From Myotis daubentonii (taxonomy: Eukaryota > Chordata > Mammalia > Chiroptera > Vespertilionidae): a stretch of 64,000 nt of DNA. The stretch covers positions 51,917,408 through 51,981,407 of the forward strand of contig NC_081848.1 in assembly GCF_963259705.1 (NCBI RefSeq), written 5' to 3'. A program made the position numbers and the translations under genes. The stretch's first letter is position 1; each line of letters starts with the position of its first letter. Under the pieces are notes generated by a model. The model saw only the letters and a program-made list of their open reading frames with translations, ran no database searches and had not been told where the DNA came from. Positions 63,749 through 64,000 of the stretch are shown in pieces.

Positions 63749-64000
63749 GTTTTTTTTTTTTAAATTAAATCTTTATTGTTCAGATTATTACAGTTGTTCC
63801 TCTTTTTTCTCCGCCATGGTTCTCCTCCACCCAGTTCCCACCCCACCCTCTGCCCTTACCCCTCCCACTGTCCTCATGCATAGGTGTACGATTTTTGTCC
63901 AGTCTCTTCCTGCCCCTCCACACCCCTTTCCTCCGAAGAATTGTCAGTCCACTCCCTTTTCATGCCCCTGGTTCTATCATATTCACCAGTTTACTCTGTT
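63749..64000 (-). mobile_element. Antisense L1 3' end, cut by window
   Basis: T-run then AAATCTTTATTGTTCAGATT and pyrimidine-rich L1 3' UTR on the minus strand. Interrupts the HMGN2 retropseudogene of unit B; unit A continues uninterrupted at this point (about 54290). Confidence 0.8.

Overview
This is mammalian nuclear DNA, most likely from a vespertilionid bat. The clade evidence is the repeat content: about ten non-autonomous HeliBat-type Helitrons (TC start, GTGCAC hairpin, CTAG end), more than twenty-five Ves-type tRNA-derived SINEs, several short hAT elements with 8-bp target duplications, and L1 of the kind seen in bats. Bats of this family are the mammals known for Helitron and recent hAT activity. 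The gene order, BTBD10 next to PTH on the same strand, matches human 11p15.3.

Left two thirds (1 to about 43.6 kb): the 5' half of BTBD10 on the minus strand. A CpG-rich promoter lies at about 42.9-43.7 kb. The start codon is in exon 2 (26929), and coding exons 3 to 6 lie at 9542-9346, 7254-6969, 3668-3566 and 1029-909. Every junction has a consensus splice site and the reading frame is continuous for 269 codons of a protein that is about 475 residues in human. The remaining exons lie left of position 1. The large introns are filled with SINEs, L1 ORF2 fragments, hAT MITEs, a Tigger element and Helitrons.

Middle (about 43.6 to 49.3 kb): intergenic sequence with a hAT element, SINEs, an L1 fragment and a long Helitron.

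Right end (about 49.36 to 64 kb): a tandem duplication of the parathyroid hormone (PTH) gene, both copies on the minus strand. Copy A (about 51.26-55.37 kb) has a TATA promoter, a non-coding exon 1, a signal-peptide exon 2 and a hormone exon 3. It has lost the dibasic pro-peptide cleavage site, and a +1 frameshift puts a stop after residue 40 of the mature hormone. Copy B (58.97 kb to beyond the window end) has an intact reading frame of about 110 residues with good splice sites, but its hormone region is strongly changed. The flanks, 3' UTR and C-terminal codons of the two copies are about 94-97% alike by eye, while the first ~40 hormone codons are only about 66% alike. That localised divergence is the most interesting signal in the window.

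The duplication also works as a natural stratigraphy. One SINE and an HMGN2 retropseudogene in PTH intron 1 are present in both copies and so predate it. A mariner element with a nested Helitron and a short L1 (copy A), and a Helitron, an internally deleted L1, a SINE and an edge L1 (copy B), came later, most with the empty site visible in the other copy. A roughly 0.6-kb GGAAA/GGAGA array sits at the junction between the copies.

All identifications are from reading the sequence and from remembered family knowledge; no database search was run.
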